A stretch of DNA of 20,519 bases from contig JAAPAO010000563.1 of NCBI GenBank assembly GCA_013115145.1, forward strand, positions 1 through 20,519. The letters are read 5' to 3'. Under the pieces are notes generated by a model. It was not told where the DNA came from, ran no database searches, and worked only from the letters and a program-made list of their open reading frames with translations. The DNA comes from Perkinsus chesapeaki. Taxonomy: Eukaryota; Perkinsozoa; Perkinsida; Perkinsidae. Shown here in pieces: positions 1-9,410 of the stretch (within the stretch, counting starts at the first letter, position 1; every line of letters begins with the position of its first letter). The translations under genes and the position numbers were made by a program.

Positions 1-119
<119 letters not shown>

Positions 120-848
120 ACCTTTCTATTCCATTGAAGATGACATATTGTCGCTTCACTGTTGAGAACTGATAAAGTTTTTTGGCTGAATGCCTATTCA
201 ACTTCTAGCATTGTGTTTGTTATAATTGATTAATAAAGCCGGCTGATAATGCTAGACTAGCATTGCTAGATAACGTCAAGTCCTCCTATATATAAAGGTA
301 AGCCTAAGAAAGCTTCTTGAGGGAACATGAGGGTTTGTTGGTGACAAGGGTGCAATTGTGACTGTTTGGTTGTCACACTGTAAAGATTATCAATTTTGGT
401 TCTCTTACTAAGGAACAACTCTCTTTTCCATAGTCGTAGAGCCCCTTCCTCTGGAGACTGTTATAATGTGATCGTAGAGTGGCAGCTCCTCCTCCTCGTC
501 CTCGTCCTCGTCGTCGGTAGTGTATTGCTTCATCTTCCTATTATATCATCCAATACTCTCAATAAACTTAAAGTATTATTTTCATTCATCATCTTGGTGT
601 TCCTGGAGTGTCTTCTTCTTTTGCATCTCAGAGCCTCTTATAAACCATCTTAGTATCGAACCATCATCTCAGGCCGTCGAGTAGCAGTTGATTGTTGGCA
701 GCAGTGCAACCGTAATGACACTATGACATGACAACATTCATGTCGTCACGGTCACTCGTTTGTCGGGGGAAATGGTAAGCGGCTGGAGACTGTTACCCAT
801 CGACATTATCTTCTAGGCAGCCGTTAATATCAATCATTCATAGATCTG
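120..848. other. GAPDH 3' flank and intergenic region
   Basis: No gene is supported here. An AATAAA lies at 232-237, about 115 bases after the GAPDH stop, and could be a polyadenylation signal, though its use in this lineage is uncertain. A CTC/GTC-rich patch at 487-515 reads as an acidic run on the minus strand in a 41-codon frame (533 down to 408). I do not call that a gene because no convincing partner exon was found. Confidence 0.5.
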
Positions 849-1253
849 ATGTTCCCTCGTAAGAAGATCGCATCCGTCGTCGGTTCTACGATCGCCGTTG
901 TATTCCTGCTATGTGGTTGTGATGTTCACTTACACGGAGAACAAGTCGTTTATGTCTTCGACTGGTATGTTAAAAATCCCGACGATGATCCATTCGTAGC
1001 TGACATTGAGGTCCAACGAGATGGTTATAAAATGGACGTAATCTGCAGAAACGTCTCTTTTCATAGGGGTGACAATTTCAACAACACCACCGATCTTCCT
1101 CACTGCATCAATGACCTTATGAATCAAGCTGGGATCGAAGCAGGTATTTGGTCAATAGACGCCGGGTATATGTCATACTCTCGCAAGTTCTACATTCAAC
1201 TTAGGGTTTCAACAGGTTTCTTCATCAACTCATATCAAGTGCCTTTCCCTTAG
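849..1253 (+). CDS. Small secreted protein of unknown function
   Basis: A single-exon frame of 134 residues. The N-terminus is a typical secretory signal: basic MFPRKK, then a hydrophobic stretch (about residues 8-22) ending near CGCD, so cleavage around residue 24-26 is likely. The mature part is about 110 residues with cysteines near 66 and 86 that could pair, and candidate N-glycosylation sites at N68 (NVS), N78 and N79 (NNTT). It is rich in Tyr, Phe, Asp and Val and shows no later membrane segment, so it looks soluble and exported or lumenal. I do not recognise the family. Codon use is GC-richer than the surrounding spacer, which supports real coding. The opposite-strand frame at 930-1127 is treated as a shadow. 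Confidence 0.6.
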   Translation: MFPRKKIASVVGSTIAVVFLLCGCDVHLHGEQVVYVFDWYVKNPDDDPFVADIEVQRDGYKMDVICRNVSFHRGDNFNNTTDLPHCINDLMNQAGIEAGIWSIDAGYMSYSRKFYIQLRVSTGFFINSYQVPFP

Positions 1254-1635
1254 GCGGCTACTAGTCAGGTAAACGAATCGTTATATAAAACAACAACAAC
1301 AACCGGCGGCGGCGGCGCCTTGTTCTACTATAACAGTAAAGCGATTGTTAATACTAGTTTTGGACTCTAATGCAATACAGTGTAGTGTTCATAGTCAATA
1401 TAGACGATGAAGTACTACTAGTTCTGAAACTTGACTGCCGCTGTATTGTTAGTATGTAGTTACCTACTGTAACCTCGTTATTCTTTATTATTATTAAATA
1501 GTGTTTATAGCGTCAGTTGATCAGAGTTAAATACCTTACCATTCAGCGCCATGCCAGATAGATCAACGCAATGAGACGAACAAGTGAGAAACACGAGAGA
1601 GAGCACGTCAAGGTTAAAGTCATTTCTTCAATTCA
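1254..1635. other. Intergenic region, no gene seen
   Basis: This is the space between the convergent ends of the secreted-protein gene and ITPK1. It holds a short CAA run followed by a GGC run (about 1288-1317) and AT-rich sequence. No splice-linked coding exon or RNA gene was recognised. Confidence 0.5.
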
Positions 1636-3883
1636 TCAATTCATCTTCTTTAATAAAAGGTCTCGCATCAACTCCGAGAGACCATTAACTCCTTTAAATG
1701 TTGGGTAATAGTTAACATCAACAACGTAATACCTAAATGGGACAGTTCGACACAACAACTACACAATATACTTACTTTCTATCATTAGATCCAATGATAA
1801 TATCCAACCCGAATAGGCCCAGGCCCAACTTCTTGTCTACTCTACCAGCAATATCTTTCACCTTCTCCATGTTTATATTAGCGGAATCGGTAGACGGCGT
1901 CTGACCGTTTGAAATACCAGCCATACCGCACAAGTTCGAATCCCATTACCTCTTTAACTACAACTTCTTTCATATTTTGCGAGTCGAATTTCTTTCCAAT
2001 AGCATCATCTCCCAGACTAGGTCGAATATCCACTCTCACTTCTTCAGACCCGATCGCAAATACTTTGTAAATTATTCCACCATGTGGCACCTTCATTCCA
2101 CAATGAATTGTTTAAGATGAAGTTATAAGATTAACATTACGAAGTCCTGAGCGCAAACAGCATCTTCAGCGTGGTCCTGACGAAATGTCTGCAACTCTTC
2201 CATGGTTGACACGACTGCCATATGGTGACTGGCAACCGTACCGCATGCCAGACGAGTCTTTAAAATCTGGGGATACCTTAAATACACACTCACCGAGAAT
2301 CGAACTCAGGTTAAGTGATTACTGTAGTGATGGTATATCCTGTTGATCTGACTCTATCAGATTCATCACGGGTACATCTACTCCGGCTGTTATAAATGCC
2401 TGTTGGAGATCCCAACGATCGGTACCTACCGCCACCAAGGACGAGTCGAAGCAGATGATATCATTGCAGAGCAACAACTGGTAATTAAGAACTGACAAGT
2501 CGGCACTGTAGAGTTGCCAAACTAATTGATAATACCCATCTTAATTCTGGCCGCCCTACAATTAAGATTCTTGTTAGGGAAGTAACGAGAGATGTAAGAG
2601 TGTGATTATAACTCGTACTGGAGTTGTACATGAGACCTAGGATGATTTAAAGTACACTGCGCCGACTACTGAATAAATTGTGTAGTGATATTTAGGTCAT
2701 ATATTGAATGCTATATAAGAAGGAAATTCTCCTCCAAAATTGGGGTCACAGGGTAGCCAAGTGACAAAGAGTGGTGACAAAAAGTGATATTCCGAGGGAT
2801 CCCGAGGGCAATAACAGAGTAAATATTAACCAGGAAGTATTCTATCAATTTAACGATATGTTGATTTATCATCTTCATCATGATAAATCAACTTATCATA
2901 TCATCATTCGCCTCTTTCTCTTGTATAATATTATTCAACCACGACCTGCCCCCTCATCATTACATGCCAATTGGCTGTCAACTGAACACACTTGTGGATT
3001 GTTTAGCTTCCTCACACTTTCAATGACAGTTGGTGCTGAATCAATCCAGTCAGTAATTTTGTCAAGTAACTGATAATAATTGGTAATTTATTAATAAAAT
3101 ATATTACCAGACAGTCCTCAAATCCAATAACTTGCTGTTGAATATCACATGATGGATCAATACAGACATATTCAAAGTCTTCAGTACTATCATATACCCC
3201 CATGGGACACATGCGATCGAGCTTTTTACGGCTTAGGAGGAGGAGCACTCTTTCTGATAGAAAAAACGTAAAAACAGAAGACACCGAGAAGCTTGATGAT
3301 AGTAAAGTTATAAACTCGAAATAGTCCACTCCGGCAAAAACATGCTCTTCATTTTCTGATAGAAAAACCGAAAAAACATGATAAAAACATGCGGTACGCT
3401 TTTCCCAATAACCGTATATTAATTCTTATTGAACATTGTTTATCTCACCTTTTGCATCCTTCCTTGATTTAATAAGGTTCAATAAACCCAAAAGTTGATG
3501 AGGATGTCCAGCCCTATGTTGAGGTAGTTTGCATGCTTCTATATTACTACTAGTAGTAGTTGTGTTATAGTGTTGTTGGTGTTGTTGATACCAAATACAC
3601 TTGGATGGATCTTTAGTGGATATGAAATCATATTCACCAATATAAATAACATCACCTAATGAGGATATTCGATAATGTAAAATTTCAAGTTATGACACTT
3701 GATACAACTTGATATTCAATATTAAAACCAGAACTAAACGTTATTATAGAGTTCGACTTTAAAGTATTAATATACATTATTATTACCAGTAGTATTATCA
3801 TCATATTTTATATTAAACCCTCCCAATGTTATTAAATACTCATCTGGTATAGTAATACTGGAGTCGACAACAACAACAACCAT
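1636..3883 (-). CDS. ITPK1: Inositol-tetrakisphosphate 1-kinase with N-terminal extension (9 exons)
   Basis: Model exons: 3883-3787, 3655-3449, 3355-3108, 3069-2964, 2425-2323, 2276-2141, 2090-1950, 1864-1776, 1732-1636; total 1224 nt, about 407 residues. ITPK1 is an ATP-grasp kinase that phosphorylates inositol phosphates (for example Ins(3,4,5,6)P4 at the 1-position) in the cytosol. Family landmarks appear in order: LSRKK (about residue 143), YVCIDPSCDIQQQ and DKITDW (N-terminal lobe), TRLACGTVASHHM (glycine-rich loop), QDFVPHGGIIYKVFAIG, IRPSL, LGLGLFGLDIII, and the metal-binding DVNYYPTFKGVN. Introns of 38-50 nt agree in phase. Two joins are uncertain: the intron at 2963-2426 (a rival exon lies inside it) and the acceptor near 1862-1865. 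The first 140 residues match nothing I know; they may be a lineage-specific extension or a separate gene wrongly joined. Confidence 0.8.
2860..2892. repeat. 13-bp inverted repeat inside the large ITPK1 intron
   Basis: GTTGATTTATCAT at 2860-2872 pairs perfectly with ATGATAAATCAAC at 2880-2892 across a 7-base loop. It sits in the one long intron of the ITPK1 model (2963-2426) and is AT-rich. It may be a folded intron element or chance in AT-rich DNA. Confidence 0.6.
3251..3380 (-). repeat. Two copies of a short dispersed repeat ending in CTATCAG (sense orientation)
   Basis: Read on the minus strand, 3380-3350 and 3274-3251 contain the same core: a T-rich stretch with a C(G)G, then TTTTTCTATCAGAAA. 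The first copy supplies the 3' splice site of ITPK1 exon 3 (intron ends at 3356). A 21-base exact match to the first copy lies on the plus strand around 4347-4367, inside an intron of the neighbouring KH-RS gene, and a diverged copy is at 9290-9309. The second copy here lies inside the exon 3 reading frame. Confidence 0.6.
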
Positions 3884-4027
3884 TAGTCAATCCTAACAGA
3901 GAATGTTGTCTTATCGCTTATCGGTGATTTGAGATGGGGCGAGCGCGGAAGTATCGAACGGGTTGATGAAATTAGACAATTTATCTTGAGTAAAGTGGTG
4001 GAGGCTTCTTCCTCTTAAACTGTTATA
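3884..4027. promoter_or_regulatory. Divergent intergenic region between ITPK1 and the KH-RS gene
   Basis: The modelled start codons of the two divergent genes are 144 bases apart, so both upstream regions must lie here or within the 5' untranslated parts. No TATA-like box or other known motif was recognised. The call rests only on gene orientation. Confidence 0.35.
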
Positions 4028-7000
4028 ATGGATAGTGAATCAAGGTAATACAGTATTTGATATACTATTTTAATAATATGGTAATAAATGTAATGTTATT
4101 ATAATAATACACAATACTCGATAATATAATTTTACATATAGTAGGATTGTATCCGAGATAAGAGCGATAAATAATTATTATAGTACTCAGGTCCCGATCA
4201 CCTAACAACACTGATGGTCTATCTATTATTAGAGTAGACTCTTCAGAGGCAGGTTTAGTATTGGGTAGAGGGGGAGCTACTAAAAGGAAAATAGAGAATG
4301 CTGCTGATGTTGATATAGAACTAGTTACTACTGGTAATTCTATTTTACGGTTTTTCTATCAGAAAATGTTATTTTTAGAGGAAGGCGATAGTAATATCGA
4401 ATTAAGAGGCCCCGAGACTAATAGAGACCTTGGTAGAGACTATATATGTTTCTTGTTACTTAATAGAAAAGGCGAGCCTTTGGATATCGACTTTAATGAG
4501 AGAGATGATTGTAGTTGGATCGATGTAATATTATTAAAGGGATATAATATATTATGGTGTAATATATCGATTTAAGTGTTATCACTAGAATCAACTAGAG
4601 TATTTTGTTAAACTGAAATCGTGGCTCAGCAGAGGTTCCATAGCGATTTTAAGTATCGATTCTGGGTCAATTTAATGACGTATTTAGCTACATTCAATTA
4701 GCAGTATATTTTTCACGGTGTTAGTAAACTATTGAAAATTAATAATTATTATATAGAAATTATAGTTGGTGGTTGCTGCTGCATTTAGGTACCTCAAGAT
4801 ACAATAGGGTATATTACTGGTAGAGAGAGATCAACATTAAATAGTATGGAGGAAGAGACTGACACTTTAATGTTCTTTATGGGTAATAAAAAGGATAATA
4901 GAAAGTATACCAAACAGCTCACTACACTCGAAAAGGACTCCCCGGCACATTAAAGCTCCACGGAAACCAGCTCCGGAGCTAGTCTGCATGACAAACTATG
5001 CATTGATGGATATTACTGTAGATAAAGGAAGGGTAACTGATGATGAATCTTCAAAACATGATGTGGAGAAGTTGGTCATATTTGGCCCAGCTAGAGGAAG
5101 GAGAATAGCACATTTAAAGGTAATATAGGAGGCATATTAGACTTTAATATTATTAGTAATATAAAGGGGATAATAGACTTTAATACTGTTAGTAATATAA
5201 AGGGGATATTAGACTTTAATATTATTAGTAATATAAAGGGGATATTAGACTTTAATATTATTAGTAATATAAAGGGGATATTAGACTTTAATATTAATTG
5301 TTGTAAGGTATTCAAACAAGGGGAGTATATTATATTCACCGCACCTTCAAGTCCGGCGGCGATTCTATGATTTATTTTCTGTTTTTATTGTAGTTAATGT
5401 CGGCAATCGAGACTAAGGCGTCTGGATTCTTCTTGGACCATAAGGATAGATGGAACCTCGATAATACACAAGATGGCAAATTGGGAATAACACATGTTAA
5501 AATGTAATAATAGGGACCATGTTAATTTATACATGAATACATCTTAATCAGGACTGAAGGACAATTTAAATATGCATTGGGTAGAAGGGGAACTACTAGA
5601 AGGAAGCTTGAAAGAGCGAGTGGGGCTATAATAGAGTAATACTACTACCACCACGACGACGCGGGTTGAAGGATTTAGTATATCAATTCAACTTTATTTA
5701 GTATGTACATCTTATTAGTTCGAAGGAAAGGTAGGGTATCGAAACATAGCCAGAACAACAGCAGTAACTGTTGACATTAACAAGTGGTGTTGGTTAATTG
5801 TTGTTGGTGGTGATGGACAATTAACCATCATCATCATCATCAGTGTGGCACTACCAGAACTACTCCTTAGAGTGAATACGTAGAGGGTGTTGAATGTTGT
5901 TGTTGTTGTTGTTGGTTGGGTGTCATATAAGGTTATGTAGTGTTATAATAACAGGTATATTGGTTATATAGCATTTATCAGTGGTACTAAAGAAGAGAGG
6001 AGGAGGGGTAGAGATTATATTAATTATTTATTAGATCAAAGAGAAGGTGAAGTAATAATGGGACCATACAGCAACTTTCGACTGGCCTTTTATGGATACT
6101 TCTTTCCTGTCGCACAAATTGTCTATATTGTATCCATTCGGTGGAGTACTTGTTGTTTTTTTGAGACTGAATGCGTATATTCTCAGACCCATATTGATAA
6201 TATTAATGATAGAGGTGATGTTAGTATAATAAAATGTCCAGAGGAGTATATTGGATATATAACAGGACATAGGGGAAGTGAATTACGGTAATAATGGGTC
6301 ACTTGAGACTGATACCGGTTTACTATTTGGTGACACTATATCGGGAATTCTCGACATTGCAAATCGATCACGTGATCGATTTAGATATCATAGTTATCAT
6401 TTTCAGATCTATTGAAGAGCGAACAGGTACATTCTGCTTCATGTATGATGAAGGCGGTGATGATGATAGAGGTAGTTGGGGTGTGTTATTTTTAATATTA
6501 TATTTTAGGTTGGTGGCGTAGATCGGGAAGACAAGAACAAGAACAACAAGAATCAAGGGGGTGAGTAGCGTTATAATTGGTATAGGTTAATATAATATAT
6601 AAATTATTATATTAATAATACGTAATATGTATTAATTACTACCGAATGCATTGTACCATTTTAAATTTAATACCATGTAATAGTTCAACCACCACCTTAT
6701 ACACGTGGTCTCGACGCATATTCCTACGTTATATTAATATTAATCTATCTTTTTCAGTAGGCACCATCATTCCTCATTACGTTTATTGATATTCTCCTTT
6801 GACCCTTTAAGAAGAGATGATGCTGAGGAGATGGTACGTGATAGGATTGAGAGTAGAATAAGAGATGATATTAATAAAGGTAACAGGAGGTGGCGGGTAG
6901 ACGCAGAAAAGTTACGGCGGTCGACGATTGTATGGAGAGTTGTTTTTGGCAAACGAGAAAATGAGGCTGAATTGGAGGAGCCAAACCAATACGTTGATGA

Positions 7001-9290
7001 TTTATATTTAAAAGTCGCCTTACTATGGTATTATGTATTTATTGAGCAATCAGCTAACCTTAATGGCATTAGGGCCATAAACTGAACTGAATGACATAAG
7101 TGTTGGGAAAATGTTATTAGATAGTAACTTGTTTAATAGGCAATTTATATAAATGATTAGTTGGATAATTACATGTAACTTTGGTATTGAATTTCACATG
7201 ATTACACTCACCAAATGTTGGATTGGAAATTGTCTATGATATTGATAGTGCAGTTGATAATTTAATATAGGTATTCCTGTACCGATTGGGTTTGATAACA
7301 AACATAGTAATGAAGAGATAGAAAATAAAAGGAAGGACAAATGGGGTGATAGACCAGCAGAAGGGAAGTTACCACAGGAAGATGAAGGTGAATAGGTTTT
7401 GGGTGATGCTTGGTGGTGGTGGCAAGCTAATGGTGTATGGAGGAGATGATGATGCTTCATCAAAGTTGCTAGTAGTGTTTTTGTTGTTGTGGCGGTGGTG
7501 ATATGTAGTCCACCGCCGCTCTTAGTCATTTGACTTTAAATTGTTGCGGTATATCTCGAGCATATATCATATAGGTTGGAGGCTGTATAATATTGTACAT
7601 AGCGGGGAGATATATCTATAGTAGTCAGTATAGATATGTTAGTAATAACAATTTATTAACAATAATATTCATGGATAATTTGTCTTGTTGTTGTTATCTT
7701 AAAGGTATTAATGTACTATTGTATGGATGGAGTTTGATATTATAATTAATACGTTATTATTGACGATTATTTATCATTATAGTATTATTAGATACCAAGA
7801 AGGCATCATCACCACGTTCAGTGACACCTGTTAATAATAGGTAATGTCAATAAGATATATAAAGTAACATTGTTAATATAGGGAGGATAGTAGGAAGAGA
7901 TCAAGGTCCGAGGATGATGATGATGAAGAAGAAGAACGGTATGACAGTATCTTATGGTAGGGATATTCATTATTCTATAGCAGGTCAAAAACAACAACAA
8001 CAGCACATGGTGGACCATCATCAAGGGAAAGAAGGTAACAAAATGAAATCGATTACCTGATCGATTTGGTTGTTTAATGTAGGCGTCATCATACACCACC
8101 ATCTCCTCATGATGACAGGAGTGGATCCAGAAGGTGGTGAGGCCCTTTGGGTTCGTTCCGTGTTCGTATCCGGTGTTATGTAATTCCTCCTCCCGTATCG
8201 TCTAGCAATAATCATCTATTGTTATATAGCCTTGAAGGATTATATAAAAAGGTTGTTTGCCTATTAATTATTACAGTTGTACCTAATATGAGAATTTAGT
8301 ATTATATAAATGATTATATAGTTCTAATTAACCAATTATGTGAGGGGGGATGTACCTCTTTAAATTGCAAAGCACGTAGAAGAAGAATAAGGTATAATAA
8401 AGTTGAGTGTGAGTAAGATGCCGAAGGGATAGATGTCTGTGGTAATGGGGAGAAACTACTTATACTGTTTATTGTGAAGTATTACGAGGTTTCTACTATT
8501 TGCTTTATTTTCTCAGTTCCATTGATAGCGAATCTTCAGATCTTGGTATAAATGATAAAAGGTAAGGTTGTTATGTTAATAAATTACTGGATGATGCATC
8601 TGTACTTCAGTCATTCCAAGACAAGGAGCCTTTCAAAGGAGTCTATCGAAGAAGATGGAGAAAAAGAGCGGTATGATAATCACGATGAGTTGCTTAAATT
8701 TCCACCTTTCCGCAGAGATCATCATCATCATCATCGGTATTCAAGAAGTAACCGAAGATCTCGAAGTCAACATAGTAGTAGTGGGAGGAGGTAGGTTAAT
8801 ATTGGTCTATTACGGAGATTAATGTCATACTAGATGCACCAAATCACTGTGAAACTTCCAGAGCAAGGAAAGTCAGTTCGTCAGGTCAGCTTTGGAAGTG
8901 AAGATGAAACTCGAATAGCACTCAGTGACGTTGACAATTTCATCGTTGTGACATATGATTAATTTATTTAGTCTTGCGACTTTATTATTTTTGCTTTTGT
9001 AACCAAATATCTTTTCTGCCTCTGTCGAGTAAACTTGACAGGACTTTTGGGTAGTAGGTTCCGAGTAGAATGAGTTGCCTACTGTTGATGGTGTTAGTGT
9101 AGGTCCTCGAGGAGGAGGAGGAGTCGATCAAGGTCCGATAGCTATCGCAGTAGGTCTACGTAAGGCGGTATCTAAATCGATCACGTGATCGATTATGTAA
9201 TACTTTAGGTATTCTTCTAGGTCGCCATCAAGACGTCATCATCATCATCATCATCATTATCGCAGTGATGAGAGTAGTCGAGATCAATAA
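4028..9290 (+). CDS. Tandem KH-like repeat protein with RS domain (21 exons)
   Basis: Model exons: 4028-4044, 4191-4333, 4379-4524, 4789-4882, 4956-5119, 5394-5503, 5552-5635, 5955-6051, 6187-6287, 6407-6471, 6509-6560, 6758-6879, 7271-7387, 7792-7840, 7882-7938, 8083-8133, 8517-8561, 8611-8670, 8716-8790, 9103-9159, 9209-9290; 1788 nt, about 595 residues. Two similar modules are visible. Module A has LGRGGATKRKIE (30-41), DLGRDYICFLL, VPQDTIGYITG (103-113), SMEEETDTLMFF and EKLVIFGPARGRR (about 171-183). Module B has YALGRRGTTRRKLE (232-245), RGRDYINYLL, CPEEYIGYITGHRGSELR (302-319), EERTGTFCF and LLIFSFDPLRRDDAEEM. The GxGG/GHRG loops followed by helices look KH-like, so RNA binding is inferred. 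From about residue 430 the protein is RS-, acidic- and His-rich, as in splicing regulators. The least sure joins are the intron at 4883-4955, the end of exon 15 (7938 or 7956), and possible extra exons in the long introns. Confidence 0.75.
4341..4367 (+). repeat. Copy of the dispersed CTATCAG repeat in intron 2 of the KH-RS gene
   Basis: The stretch around 4345-4367 (TTTACGGTTTTTCTATCAG and following AAAATG) matches, in sense orientation, the sequence at the end of ITPK1 intron 2 on the other strand, with 21 identical consecutive bases. Here it lies inside a 45-nt intron (4334-4378) whose modelled acceptor is a few bases further on, at TTTTTAG. Confidence 0.6.
5130..5297. repeat. 36-bp tandem repeat, about 4.5 copies, inside an intron
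   Basis: Units begin near 5130, 5166, 5202, 5238 and 5274 with exact 36-base spacing; the core is GGGGATATTAGACTTTAATA followed by TTATTAGTAATATAAA. Copies 3 and 4 look identical, the others carry a few changes. The array fills most of the 274-nt intron 5120-5393 of the KH-RS gene. The minus-strand frame through it (5339-5091) is a repeat artefact, not a gene. Confidence 0.9.
6361..6382. repeat. 22-bp perfect palindrome, copy 1, in a KH-RS intron
   Basis: AAATCGATCAC followed by its exact reverse complement, with CACGTG at the centre. It lies in intron 6288-6406, ending 24 bases before the 3' splice site. It is nearly the same sequence as the elements at 8046-8067 and 9174-9195. Confidence 0.9.
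8046..8067. repeat. 22-bp palindrome, copy 2 (two changes), in a KH-RS intron
   Basis: It differs from copy 1 at two positions in the middle (TTACCTG in place of TCACGTG), so the outer arms AAATCGAT / ATCGATTT stay complementary. It ends 15 bases before the acceptor of the exon starting at 8083. Confidence 0.85.
8834..8962 (+). other. Intronic open frame, 42 residues, unassigned
   Basis: ATG at 8834 to TAA at 8960-8962 lies inside the 312-nt intron 8791-9102 of the KH-RS gene. The peptide begins MHQITVKLPEQGKSV, ends in IVVTYD, and has a balanced composition unlike the low-complexity shadow frames around it. An AG lies right before the ATG. It could be a nested microprotein, an alternative last exon, or chance. 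I do not recognise it. Confidence 0.25.
9174..9195. repeat. 22-bp palindrome, copy 3 (21/22 to copy 1), in the last KH-RS intron
   Basis: It is identical to copy 1 except for the last base. It lies in the 49-nt intron 9160-9208 and ends 13 bases before the acceptor of the final exon, so it takes up nearly half of that intron. Confidence 0.9.
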
Positions 9291-9410
9291 TTTACGGTTT
9301 CTCTATCAAAATATACATCACCATCAATTGGTGGTGAAAACTGCAAATGACATTACCAGTTGTTCCTATAATTATTATTATATCTTTTGTTAAGTAAAGT
9401 AGTCAGTAAA

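Noticed and set aside
396-653. An 85-codon plus-strand frame rich in Leu, and a 41-codon minus-strand frame (533-408) with an acidic run.
   Set aside because: The plus frame has no ATG and is Leu-rich because of a CTC repeat. The minus frame looks more coding, but no upstream exon with matching phase was found.
1879-1950. A candidate tRNA on the plus strand (A-box-like and B-box-like elements with plausible spacing).
   Set aside because: The T stem (ACAAG/CCCAT), D stem and acceptor arms do not pair, so no cloverleaf forms. It is kept only as a low-interest finding.
2771-3073. A plus-strand frame of 100 codons.
   Set aside because: It overlaps ITPK1 exon 4 and the inverted repeat at 2860-2892 on the other strand; the ITPK1 motifs explain the sequence better.
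5091-5339. A minus-strand frame with a repeated LKSNIPFILLI unit.
   Set aside because: It is produced by the 36-bp tandem repeat, whose unit length is a multiple of three, in an intron.
7194-7529. A minus-strand frame rich in His, Thr and Leu.
   Set aside because: It runs opposite KH-RS exon 7271-7387, and its composition comes from GTT/GGT repeats.
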